Source: Spirochaetales bacterium
GTDB taxonomy: Bacteria; Spirochaetota; Spirochaetia; DSM-27196; SKKC01
DNA: 5,096 nucleotides
Reading direction: 5' to 3'
NCBI GenBank assembly: GCA_007126865.1
Contig: SLAN01000249.1
Location: 1 to 5,096, forward strand
Below, piece after piece: positions 1 through 5,096 of the stretch. The translations under genes were made by a program, and so were the position numbers. The notes under the pieces were generated by a model. The model saw only the letters and a program-made list of their open reading frames with translations. It was not told where the DNA came from and made no database searches. Within the stretch, counting starts at the first letter, position 1, and every line of letters starts with the position of its first letter.

Positions 1-235
1 CCAGCTTAGCGGTCGGCGCATATAATCCTTTCAAAGAAAGCAGTTTCCCCATCACCTCATCCAGCAAAACAGCCATTAATCCACCGTGCATCATTCCATC
101 ATAACTTTGATGCTCTTCTTTGACAACAAAGTTCGTTTGAATCTCATCTTCAGATAGAACCGAAAAAGACAGATGGAGTCCGATGGGGTTATCTTCTCCA
201 CAAGCAAAACACATGCTGTCACGTCTATTCTTCAT
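1..235 (-). CDS. PaaI-family hotdog-fold thioesterase, partial (C-terminus off the left edge)
   Basis: The first 78 residues of a hotdog-fold acyl-CoA thioesterase-like protein are visible. Residues 8-20 read MCFACGEDNPIGL, the typical opening of a PaaI/YbgC-type subfamily (CFxCGxxNPxGL). Residues 45-52 (YDGMMHGG) and 55-64 (AVLLDEVMGK) are the HGG turn and the central hotdog helix, where the acidic residue (D59/E60) usually sits in the active site. The family hydrolyses acyl-CoA thioesters in the cytoplasm; the substrate here cannot be told. The start at 235 is supported by AAGGAGGG five bases upstream. Members are usually about 120-150 residues, so roughly half the gene is missing from the window. 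It lies 121 bases after the ATP-grasp ligase gene on the same strand, separated from it by a strong hairpin, so it may or may not belong to that operon. Confidence 0.85.
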   Translation of the reverse strand, partial: MKNRRDSMCFACGEDNPIGLHLSFSVLSEDEIQTNFVVKEEHQSYDGMMHGGLMAVLLDEVMGKLLSLKGLYAPTAKL

Positions 236-271
236 AGCTTCCCTCCTTGTCATTTCAAGCAGGTCATTACA

Positions 272-322
272 GAATTGCCGGCGGCCGCACAAAACTAACC
301 ATTGTGCTTCCGCCGGCAATTC
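272..322 (-). repeat. Long perfect inverted repeat (13-bp stem) between two genes, possible terminator or mRNA stem-loop
   Basis: Bases 272-284 (gaattgccggcgg) are the exact reverse complement of 310-322. Inside, 287-291 (gcaca) pairs with 303-307 (tgtgc) after a small 2x2 internal loop, leaving an 11-base apical loop. The element starts 35 bases past the stop of the ATP-grasp ligase gene and ends 37 bases before the thioesterase start. In the minus-strand transcript the stem is followed by UGUAAUGACC, not a U-run, so it is not a textbook rho-independent terminator. The plus-strand flank is only pyrimidine-rich (CCTTTCCTTGC). It could act as an attenuator, an RNA-stability stem or a dispersed intergenic hairpin repeat. 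The stem itself is certain; the role is not. Confidence 0.65.
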
Positions 323-356
323 CCTTTCCTTGCTGTTTATAAAAACAAATACCTTA

Positions 357-1340
357 CTACTTATACCGCTCTAAGGCAACGCTCATCAGTTTTTCGACTA
401 AATCCTTATATTCATATCCGGCAACCACCGACATTCGCGGGAACTCGCTGTAATCAGGCTGCATACCCGGAAGGGTGTTCACTTCAAGGAAATAAGGTAC
501 TTCATCTTCATCCATTCGAATGTCAATGCGAGCAAAGTCGCGGCACCCAAGAATATGATAACCCATCAAAGCATATTTGCGCATTTCTTCGGCTTTCTCT
601 TCATCAAGATCAGCCGGCGCTTTCGGTTTAATCGCATCTCTGGCCTTAATATCCAAAGTCATCGCACCTAATTTATCTGTATCGCGATGATCAAAAATAA
701 TCTCCTCAATCGGGAATAATTCCGGATCTTCGTTACCCAAAACTCCAATTGTAAATTCTCTTCCCTTTATAAACTCCTCGCAAAGAGCCGGCTGGTCAAA
801 TTCTTTTACCATTATTTTGACTCTTTTTCTTAACGTCTCTTCATCGTGTACTACGCTGTCCTTGGTAATCCCGATACTCGAACCTTCATGGTCGGGTTTA
901 ATGATCAAAGGAAAATTGAGCTCTTTGTCAAGCGGTTCCTCCCCGGTAAAAAACATCTGGAATTTTGGGGTCGGAATACCAGCCGTCATGAAGATCCTTT
1001 TCGTTATCTGTTTATGAAGGCCTAATATATGAGTCGAAAGACTCGATCCGACAAAAGGAACATCGAGCATTTCCAACATGGCCACCACATGAGCCTGCTG
1101 GCTTTTTTTGGTGATTCCTGTGGAAGCGTTAAAGATAATATCCAAATTTTCAATTTGCGGAAGTCTTTGAAGCAAATCAAGACCTGCCGGAATCAAGGTA
1201 ACCTTGTGGCCGTTTTCCTTTAAGGCCCCTTCTATGGCCTTCACAGTAACATCCATTTGAATGGCCCCGTGAGGATTTACTTCATGCTCCATATCCTTGT
1301 CGATTTCGCTTTGACTGTACAACAGCCCAACATGCATCAT
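357..1340 (-). CDS. ATP-grasp ligase, D-Ala-D-Ala ligase-like, substrate unknown
   Basis: A 327-residue cytoplasmic ATP-grasp enzyme with the Ddl overall layout. It has an N-terminal Rossmann-like domain, then LGLHKQITKRIF (107-118) and GIPTP (121-125), the ATP-binding strand PLIIKP with K148, the glycine-rich loop EGSSIGI (152-158), EEFIKGREF (188-196), and the metal-binding end DFARIDI (268-274) plus LEVNTLPGM (285-293, with E286 and N288). Family chemistry is ATP-dependent activation of a carboxylate as acyl-phosphate and capture by an amine. The two motifs that shape the D-alanine site in true Ddl are absent. GGxSxEREVSxxSG near the N-terminus is replaced by YSQSEIDKDMEHEVNPHG, and HGxxGEDG by STGITKKSQQA. 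Cell-wall Ddl function is therefore doubtful. The frame is open from an ATG at 1349, but AAGGAGG directly abuts that codon. The ATG at 1340 has a 9-base spacer and is preferred; 1337 is also possible. Only about 20 bases separate it from the upstream opine dehydrogenase stop, so the two are probably co-transcribed. Confidence 0.88.
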   Translation of the reverse strand: MMHVGLLYSQSEIDKDMEHEVNPHGAIQMDVTVKAIEGALKENGHKVTLIPAGLDLLQRLPQIENLDIIFNASTGITKKSQQAHVVAMLEMLDVPFVGSSLSTHILGLHKQITKRIFMTAGIPTPKFQMFFTGEEPLDKELNFPLIIKPDHEGSSIGITKDSVVHDEETLRKRVKIMVKEFDQPALCEEFIKGREFTIGVLGNEDPELFPIEEIIFDHRDTDKLGAMTLDIKARDAIKPKAPADLDEEKAEEMRKYALMGYHILGCRDFARIDIRMDEDEVPYFLEVNTLPGMQPDYSEFPRMSVVAGYEYKDLVEKLMSVALERYK

Positions 1341-1349
1341 ACACAGCAT

Positions 1350-1356
1350 CCTCCTT
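1350..1356 (-). promoter_or_regulatory. Ribosome binding site that decides the ATP-grasp ligase start
   Basis: The minus strand reads AAGGAGG here, a near-perfect anti-16S match. It touches the ATG at 1349 with no spacer, which is too close. It lies 9 bases from the in-frame ATG at 1340 and 12 from the one at 1337. This favours 1340. The site occupies most of the intergenic gap after the TAA stop (1361-1363) of the preceding gene. Confidence 0.75.
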
Positions 1357-1360
1357 CGCT

Positions 1361-2497
1361 TTAATTTTCGTTATCATCATTTCCTTTTTCAGCTAACTCG
1401 ACAATCTGCTCTGCTGTCATTCCCGCAATGCCCAGGCGCTGGACATTTCTTCCTGTGCTCCAATAATCCACGCCGTGAATTCCAGTGGCAAGACGAATGA
1501 TCGCCTTGATCATCTCGGTCTCTACCCCAAGCATATCTCCAATGGACGCAATCGGAACCAAACTTGCCGGTACATCTTCGAAGATATAGCGGTGCTGAAG
1601 ATTTGAAGGCGCCTTGATTCCTTTATAGCCAATGTTATTTTGAATTGCATCATAAAGTGTGCTTCCGGTCGCCCCGTATGCAGAATCTAACCATTCATGA
1701 GAAGAAATCGCTTTTAAGCCCAAAGCATCGGCCACCGCAATCCTTTCATGATCCATTTGTTCAATTATCTTGGCTACCCCCGGCGTAATGCCCTCATGAT
1801 AATATTCAAAATCTCCTGCTGTCGATTCAATCCGGGCACTATTTAATATTGTAGGGGCAGGATGAAAAATCGCTCCGATATTGTCAAAGCTAGTTTGCAG
1901 AATATTGTCAGCCGGAACAAATTGAGGAAAAGCTTCCTTTAAAGCTTCCACCACCCGGCTGGTTTTCATAGCCGGCAACGCAGCCACCGGTACGACATTC
2001 TTGATACCAAATATTCTGCTTTGAGCCGGACCAATCGTTCTGCTGGCAAAGATAAATGTTTGAGCCTCGGCAATAATGACATCTGCCTTTACGTTGGCTT
2101 TTCTAAGAACTGCCCTAAACTCCAAAGCTCAGCCTGTCCGACCCGGGTTTAAAACCACCATCTGCCCGTCTTGTAAATACTGGGCGCAGATTTCCGCGAC
2201 ATAGCGATGCCCGGTCGCAGGGATAACAACCATAATGATATCTACATCTTCTAGCGCTTCCTTAATCCGATGCGTCACCCGGTTTAAACGGCCAAAGCCG
2301 TCCATTTTTCCGGAAACCTGGATTCCTCCCATCATCTTTATATACTTGATACGCTCAGCCGTTTTATTAAACATATTAACAGAAAAACCTTGAACTGCCA
2401 AAGCTCCCGCCATGGCTAATCCTCCGTGTCCCCCACCGATTACAGCATACTTTTTCTTACTGTTTTCCGGCATAGGAGAATCAACATTTTGTCCCAT
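1361..2497 (-). CDS. Opine (octopine/nopaline) dehydrogenase family protein, interrupted by one in-frame UGA (codon 123)
   Basis: Read through the UGA, this is a 378-codon protein matching the opine dehydrogenase family, e.g. Arthrobacter N-(1-D-carboxyethyl)-L-norvaline dehydrogenase (about 359 residues). These enzymes reductively condense an alpha-keto acid with an amino acid using NAD(P)H. Residues 17-30 hold the Rossmann motif GGGHGG (21-26). NPGRTG (117-122) meets the UGA, and ALEFR continues in the same frame. The second domain has HPAPT with the likely catalytic His212, EGITP (235-239), and HRYIFEDVP with Asp308, spaced from His212 as the catalytic His/Asp pair of the Arthrobacter enzyme is. 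The ATG at 2497 follows GAGGGG at 8 bases. The halves are 2129-2497 (122 residues) and 1361-2125 (254 codons, beginning with TTG). No other lesion is seen. Either a fresh nonsense mutation or sequencing error makes it a pseudogene, or the UGA is recoded. It is the first gene behind the c-di-AMP riboswitch and is closely followed by the ATP-grasp ligase. The keto acid and amino acid substrates cannot be read from the sequence. Confidence 0.85.
2129..2131 (-). other. In-frame UGA codon within the opine dehydrogenase gene
   Basis: The minus strand reads ...CGG ACA GGC TGA GCT TTG GAG TTT..., i.e. R-T-G-stop-A-L-E-F. The conserved stretch in this family is NPGRTGGALEF (NPGATGGALEF in the Arthrobacter enzyme, from memory), so the UGA replaces the second glycine, one base change from GGA. 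The following base is G. A weak foldback is possible just downstream: 2124-2128 with 2097-2101, then 2118-2123 with 2106-2111 around a UAGGGC loop. Its loop starts only about 12 bases after the UGA, closer than is usual for a bacterial SECIS element, and half of the inner pairs are wobbles. Confidence 0.9.
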
Positions 2498-2531
2498 ATG
2501 ATCATCCCCTCACTCCATTAAAGATGGTTTA

Positions 2532-2569
2532 TGAAAGAAAAAACCCCGCTGTCCGCAGGGGTGCTTTCA
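2532..2569 (-). terminator. Rho-independent terminator in the riboswitch leader
   Basis: In the minus-strand transcript, ACCCC-U-GC pairs with GCGGGGU around a GGACA loop (a single bulged U; core at 2543-2562), followed immediately by UUUUUU and CUUUC. The flanks also pair (UGAAAG with CUUUCA at 2564-2569 and 2532-2537). It lies 35 bases before the opine dehydrogenase start and downstream of the c-di-AMP aptamer, so it is an intrinsic terminator controlled by the riboswitch rather than the end of a gene. Confidence 0.88.
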
Positions 2570-2640
2570 CAAACATTCCACAGCAAGCACAGAGCTCAAA
2601 CTTAAGTGACTGAGAAAGATCGTCTCTTTCCTGCGCTTGC
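2554..2640 (-). promoter_or_regulatory. Expression platform of the riboswitch: competing helices
   Basis: The 3' edge of the aptamer (transcript GCAAGCGCAGG, 2630-2640) can pair in three ways. AGCG (2634-2637) closes aptamer helix P1 with CGCU at 2733-2736. The whole 11 bases pair with UCUGUGCUUGC (2583-2593; nine Watson-Crick pairs and two G-U) over a loop that itself contains the hairpin GAAAGA/UCUUUC. CGCAGG (2630-2635) is also exactly complementary to CCUGCG in the 5' arm of the terminator (2554-2559). The last pairing would prevent the terminator when P1 is open. The model fits an OFF switch: ligand holds P1, the terminator forms and transcription stops. The complementarities are read directly; the switching logic is inferred. 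Confidence 0.55.
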
Positions 2641-2740
2641 GAGGTTAGCTGACGGGTTCGGATCGAAAGAGAGCGACCCTACCGAATATCCGGATTCACC
2701 CCAAAAGTTGGTTCCCCCGCTCATAATGATTCAGCGTCCT
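2630..2740 (-). ncRNA. c-di-AMP riboswitch aptamer (ydaO/yuaA class)
   Basis: The minus-strand transcript carries the conserved blocks of the ydaO/yuaA class in order. These are AGCGGGGGAACC, then UUGGGGUGAAUCC, then AGGGU, then CCGAACCCGUCAGCUAACCU, and the closing GCAAGCG. CGCU at 2733-2736 pairs with AGCG at 2634-2637 as helix P1. This class binds cyclic di-AMP and in most cases shuts off transcription when the ligand is abundant. Known targets are potassium uptake, osmolyte transport and cell-wall remodelling genes. Here it precedes an intrinsic terminator and the opine dehydrogenase-ligase pair. Boundaries are by eye and could shift by several bases. Confidence 0.93.
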
Positions 2741-2775
2741 ATTCAGTTTGAAACTAGCAAAACGGCGTTAATCGT

Positions 2776-2804
2776 ATTTTACCATCTACCTACCTTTTTG
2801 TAAA
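2776..2804 (-). promoter_or_regulatory. Sigma-A-type promoter for the riboswitch-controlled operon
   Basis: On the minus strand TTTACA (2799-2804) and TAAAAT (2776-2781) are separated by exactly 17 bases. Each hexamer is close to the consensus (TTGACA, TATAAT). Transcription would begin near 2769, about 33 bases before the aptamer P1 helix, giving a leader of about 270 bases before the ATG at 2497. It lies after the hppA terminator, so the operon has its own promoter. Confidence 0.8.
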
Positions 2805-2859
2805 GTTTTCTAAGGGCCGCGCCACCGCAAATCCAACATCCTTGCTCTTTGCTCATAGA

Positions 2860-2897
2860 AAGAAGGCTCCTTTCCACCCTGAAAGCGAAGCCTTCTT
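2860..2897 (-). terminator. hppA: Terminator of hppA
   Basis: Bases 2860-2868 (aagaaggct) are the exact reverse complement of 2889-2897, with a second inner pairing of 2871-2874 with 2881-2884. In the minus-strand transcript the stem begins about 10 bases after the hppA stop and ends in CUUCUUUCUAUG. The U-run is broken but pyrimidine-rich, enough for a moderate intrinsic terminator that separates hppA from the next operon. Confidence 0.75.
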
Positions 2898-2906
2898 ATC
2901 GTCAGT

Positions 2907-4871
2907 CTATAAAAACAAGGGCGCAAACACAAGAGCTACGATTGACATGAGCTTGATCAGAATATTCAAAGACGGACCGGCTGTATCCTTAAAAGGATCC
3001 CCGACCGTATCACCAACCACGGCAGCTGCATGTGTTTCTGTTCCTTTCCCCCCATAATGTCCGCTTTCAATGTATTTTTTCGCATTATCCCAGGCACCGC
3101 CGGCATTGGCCATCATAATAGCCATCATTACACCGGCCGATGTCGCTCCGGCCAACAATCCACCCAAAGCATTTTTCCCCAGAACCAGACCTACTAAAAG
3201 CGGAGCCACGATCGCTAAGGAGCCAGGTAGGATCATTTCTTTTAGAGCGGCCGCCGCACTAATATCAACGCAGCGAGCATGATCGGGCTTTGCTTTGCCT
3301 TCCATAATCCCCGGAATTTCTCTAAATTGTCTTCTAACTTCTTCAATCATCTGGAAAGCTGCTTTGCCCACTGCTTCCATAGCCATAGAAGAAAATAAGA
3401 AGGGCAGCATCGCACCGAGGAAGACTCCTACAATTACTTCGGGGTTGATTAGCGAGAATCGCTCAGCGGTTAACCCTACTGCTGTTGCGTAAGCAGAAAA
3501 CAAAGCCAAAGCCGTCAAAGCCGCCGAACTGATGGCAAACCCTTTTCCGATGGCTGCCGTTGTATTTCCAACTGCGTCAAGTTCATCCGTGACCTTTCGA
3601 ACCTCTTTGTCCATCTCAGCCATTTCGGCAATGCCGCCGGCGTTATCCGCAATAGGGCCATAAGCATCCACGGCCACCGTCATCCCTGTTGTCGAAAGCA
3701 TACCTACAGCAGCTAAAGCAATACCGTATAAGCCTGCAAATCGATAGGCGCCGAAAATGGCCATACAAATAAACAGAATTGGAACGGCTGTGCTTCTCAT
3801 TCCCACGGCTAAACCGCTGATGATAGTTGTCGCAGCTCCTGTCTGAGCAGATTCGGCGATCCCTTGCACAGGTTTTCTATCCGGTGAAGTATAATATTCG
3901 GTAACCTGCCCTATGATGATTCCCACCACTAATCCTAAGGTGATGGCATAAAAAGGACCCATCTCTCCTATAATGAATCTAGATAAGAAAAACGAAGCCA
4001 CCAGAACTAAAAGCCCGCTTATTAAGGTTCCGTTTTGTAAAGCCTTACTTGGACTTGCCCCTTCTCCCGTCTTGACAAAGAAAGTTCCTATAATAGAAGC
4101 CCCCACTCCCGAAGCTGCCAATGCAAAGGGCAGCGCCACCCCGGGAAACCCAAACTGAACGACTCCTATAGCAATGGACGCAATAATCGCTCCTACGTAT
4201 GATTCGAACAAATCCGCTCCCATACCGGCCACATCGCCTACATTATCTCCCACATTATCCGCAATAACAGCCGGATTTCGCGGGTCGTCTTCTGGAATAC
4301 CGGCTTCCACCTTACCCACCAAATCAGCGCCCACATCAGCCGCTTTTGTGTAGATTCCTCCACCTACTCGAGCGAACAAGGCAATCGAACTAGCTCCCAG
4401 AGCAAAACCATTCACGATTTCAGGCTCTCGAAAAACAATATAGACAATACCTAAACCAACCAATCCTAAACCAACCACCGACATGCCCATAACGGCTCCT
4501 CCTGAAAAAGCAACTCCGAGAGCTTTATTGATGCCTTCATTGGCTGCCTGCGAAGTTCTTACGTTGGCTTTTGTAGCCACGTTCATGCCGATATAGCCGG
4601 CCAAACCCGAACATACAGCCCCGGCTAGAAAAGCAACGGATGTCTGCCATTTCATTACGACCGCAAGCACGATAAACAGAATTAGAACGAAAAAAGCCAA
4701 TGCTCGATATTCTCTCCCCATAAAAGCCATTGCCCCTTCGTGAATCGCATGGGCAATTTCTTTCATACGATCCGTTCCCTCGTCACTTCTATTAATCCGG
4801 CCTATCAGAATATAAGCAAAAACCAAAGCCACAATTCCAGCTGCCACTGCAATCAAAACAAATGCGTCCAT
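2907..4871 (-). CDS. hppA: Membrane-bound ion-translocating pyrophosphatase, K+-dependent type
   Basis: A 654-residue integral membrane protein, within the usual length of prokaryotic M-PPases, with hydrophobic segments throughout (the family has about 16). It hydrolyses cytoplasmic pyrophosphate and pumps H+ or Na+ outward. The signature [11 protein letters not shown] is at 179-189, the acidic pyrophosphate/Mg site [20 protein letters not shown] spans 205-224, [16 protein letters not shown] is at 402-417, and the C-terminal site [16 protein letters not shown] is at 621-636. [10 protein letters not shown] (435-444) has Ala439 and Gly442, where K+-independent enzymes carry Lys and Thr; this points to the K+-dependent class. 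E223 (FES) is in the ion-gate region, but Na+ versus H+ cannot be settled by eye. The frame is open up to 4958, but the ATG at 4871 has AGGAGG eight bases upstream and gives the family's hydrophobic N-terminus ([12 protein letters not shown]). It lies after secG on the same strand and has its own terminator. Confidence 0.96.
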   Translation of the reverse strand: MDAFVLIAVAAGIVALVFAYILIGRINRSDEGTDRMKEIAHAIHEGAMAFMGREYRALAFFVLILFIVLAVVMKWQTSVAFLAGAVCSGLAGYIGMNVATKANVRTSQAANEGINKALGVAFSGGAVMGMSVVGLGLVGLGIVYIVFREPEIVNGFALGASSIALFARVGGGIYTKAADVGADLVGKVEAGIPEDDPRNPAVIADNVGDNVGDVAGMGADLFESYVGAIIASIAIGVVQFGFPGVALPFALAASGVGASIIGTFFVKTGEGASPSKALQNGTLISGLLVLVASFFLSRFIIGEMGPFYAITLGLVVGIIIGQVTEYYTSPDRKPVQGIAESAQTGAATTIISGLAVGMRSTAVPILFICMAIFGAYRFAGLYGIALAAVGMLSTTGMTVAVDAYGPIADNAGGIAEMAEMDKEVRKVTDELDAVGNTTAAIGKGFAISSAALTALALFSAYATAVGLTAERFSLINPEVIVGVFLGAMLPFLFSSMAMEAVGKAAFQMIEEVRRQFREIPGIMEGKAKPDHARCVDISAAAALKEMILPGSLAIVAPLLVGLVLGKNALGGLLAGATSAGVMMAIMMANAGGAWDNAKKYIESGHYGGKGTETHAAAVVGDTVGDPFKDTAGPSLNILIKLMSIVALVFAPLFL

Positions 4872-4931
4872 ATACCTCTCCTCCTGTATGATATGACTAT
4901 TAATGGACCAAAAATTACATCTTGACATCTT

Positions 4932-4959
4932 TGTGAGACGGGCATCCACCCGTCTCACA
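4932..4959 (-). repeat. Perfect 11-bp inverted repeat between secG and hppA
   Basis: Bases 4932-4942 (tgtgagacggg) are the exact reverse complement of 4949-4959, with a six-base loop (catcca). It lies 28 bases past the secG stop and 60 bases upstream of the hppA start. Neither strand has a U-run after it: the minus transcript continues AAAGAUGUC and the plus strand GTAAAATT. A simple intrinsic terminator is therefore unlikely. It may be a weak or factor-dependent terminator, an operator-like palindrome, or an mRNA stem in the hppA leader. I see no convincing -35/-10 pair for hppA in this gap. Confidence 0.6.
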
Positions 4960-4987
4960 GTAAAATTAGTGTTATAGAATCAAAGCA

Positions 4988-5096
4988 CTAATCAACAATA
5001 GTTAGTATTAGAGCAAATGCCATAAAAGCCGCGGCAAATCCTATGGTCAGCTTTCCAAAAAGATCATCCAAACCCTTTTTCTTTCCAAAAAAGGTC
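4988..5096 (-). CDS. secG: Protein translocase subunit SecG, partial (N-terminus off the right edge)
   Basis: The last 35 residues and TAG stop are visible. They begin TFFGKKKGLDDLFGKLT, which matches the conserved SecG loop after the first membrane segment (usually T-FFG-K-GLDDLL-KLT), and end in a second hydrophobic segment IGFAAAFMAFALILTIV. SecG is a small (about 70-80 residue) accessory subunit of the SecYEG protein export channel in the cytoplasmic membrane. The hydrophilic loop and second transmembrane helix are intact; the start and first helix lie outside the window. The visible stretch is short, but the motif is distinctive. Confidence 0.88.
   Translation of the reverse strand, partial: TFFGKKKGLDDLFGKLTIGFAAAFMAFALILTIVD

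Noticed and set aside
183..631. Plus-strand open frames overlapping the thioesterase and ligase genes
   Set aside because: They are antisense shadows of well-supported minus-strand genes and show no family motifs.
1361..2125. The C-terminal part of the opine dehydrogenase as an independent gene starting at TTG 2125
   Set aside because: It is in the same frame as the upstream part, starts one codon after the UGA inside a conserved family motif, and has only a weak AGG upstream. It is better read as the second part of one gene, although translational restart cannot be excluded.
2097..2128. A bacterial SECIS element just after the UGA
   Set aside because: The only foldback seen has three wobble pairs in six, a 4-base bulge and an apical loop starting about 12 bases after the UGA. 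Such structures are common by chance in coding sequence.
2129..2131. A variant genetic code (UGA as glycine or tryptophan)
   Set aside because: Across well over a thousand other codons in the window, glycine uses GGN and tryptophan TGG with no other in-frame UGA. The four visible stops are TAG, TAA, TAG and TAG, so TGA is not seen as a stop here, but four genes are too few to mean anything.
2606..2803. Plus-strand open frame of 65 codons
   Set aside because: It lies antisense to the riboswitch aptamer, whose conserved bases fully explain the sequence, and it has no supporting RBS or recognisable protein features.
4923..4928. TTGACA on the plus strand as a -35 box
   Set aside because: No -10-like hexamer lies 16-18 bases further on (it falls in the GC-rich palindrome), and no plus-strand gene follows.
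4872..4958. N-terminal extension of HppA to the ATG at 4958
   Set aside because: The extra 29 residues are charged and unlike the family. They are translated from the palindrome and RBS region, and the ATG at 4871 has an excellent AGGAGG.

Overview
This 5.1 kb window reads entirely on the minus strand and looks like a Bacillota (Firmicutes) chromosome, probably a Clostridia-type anaerobe. The clues are strong AGGAGG ribosome binding sites, moderate GC, a c-di-AMP (ydaO/yuaA) riboswitch, a membrane pyrophosphatase of the K+-dependent type and a short SecG. The lineage is an inference from gene content; nothing here fixes the genus.

In transcription order (high to low coordinate): (1) the C-terminal end of secG runs off the right edge. 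(2) A 115-base gap holds a perfect 11-bp inverted repeat. (3) hppA encodes a complete 654-residue membrane-bound ion-pumping pyrophosphatase and ends at a stem-loop terminator. (4) About 270 bases of untranslated leader follow a good sigma-A-type promoter (TTTACA, 17 bp, TAAAAT). The leader contains a c-di-AMP riboswitch aptamer and then a rho-independent terminator. (5) A tightly spaced gene pair follows: an opine (octopine/nopaline) dehydrogenase family gene and an ATP-grasp ligase resembling D-Ala-D-Ala ligase. (6) A long, strong hairpin separates this pair from (7) a hotdog-fold PaaI-type thioesterase that runs off the left edge.

Two things stand out. First, the opine dehydrogenase and ATP-grasp ligase sit directly behind a c-di-AMP riboswitch with a transcription terminator. 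This suggests a small pathway, tied to osmotic/potassium or cell-wall status, in which an opine-like secondary amine may be made and then ligated to something else; the ligase lacks the D-alanine-site signatures of true Ddl. Second, the dehydrogenase frame is broken by a single in-frame UGA at codon 123, inside the conserved NPGRTGGALEF stretch, with perfect family similarity continuing in the same frame on both sides. It may be a recent nonsense mutation or sequencing error, or a recoded codon (selenocysteine or readthrough). I see no convincing bacterial SECIS element, and the residue is glycine in the relative I know best, so nonsense is the simpler reading.
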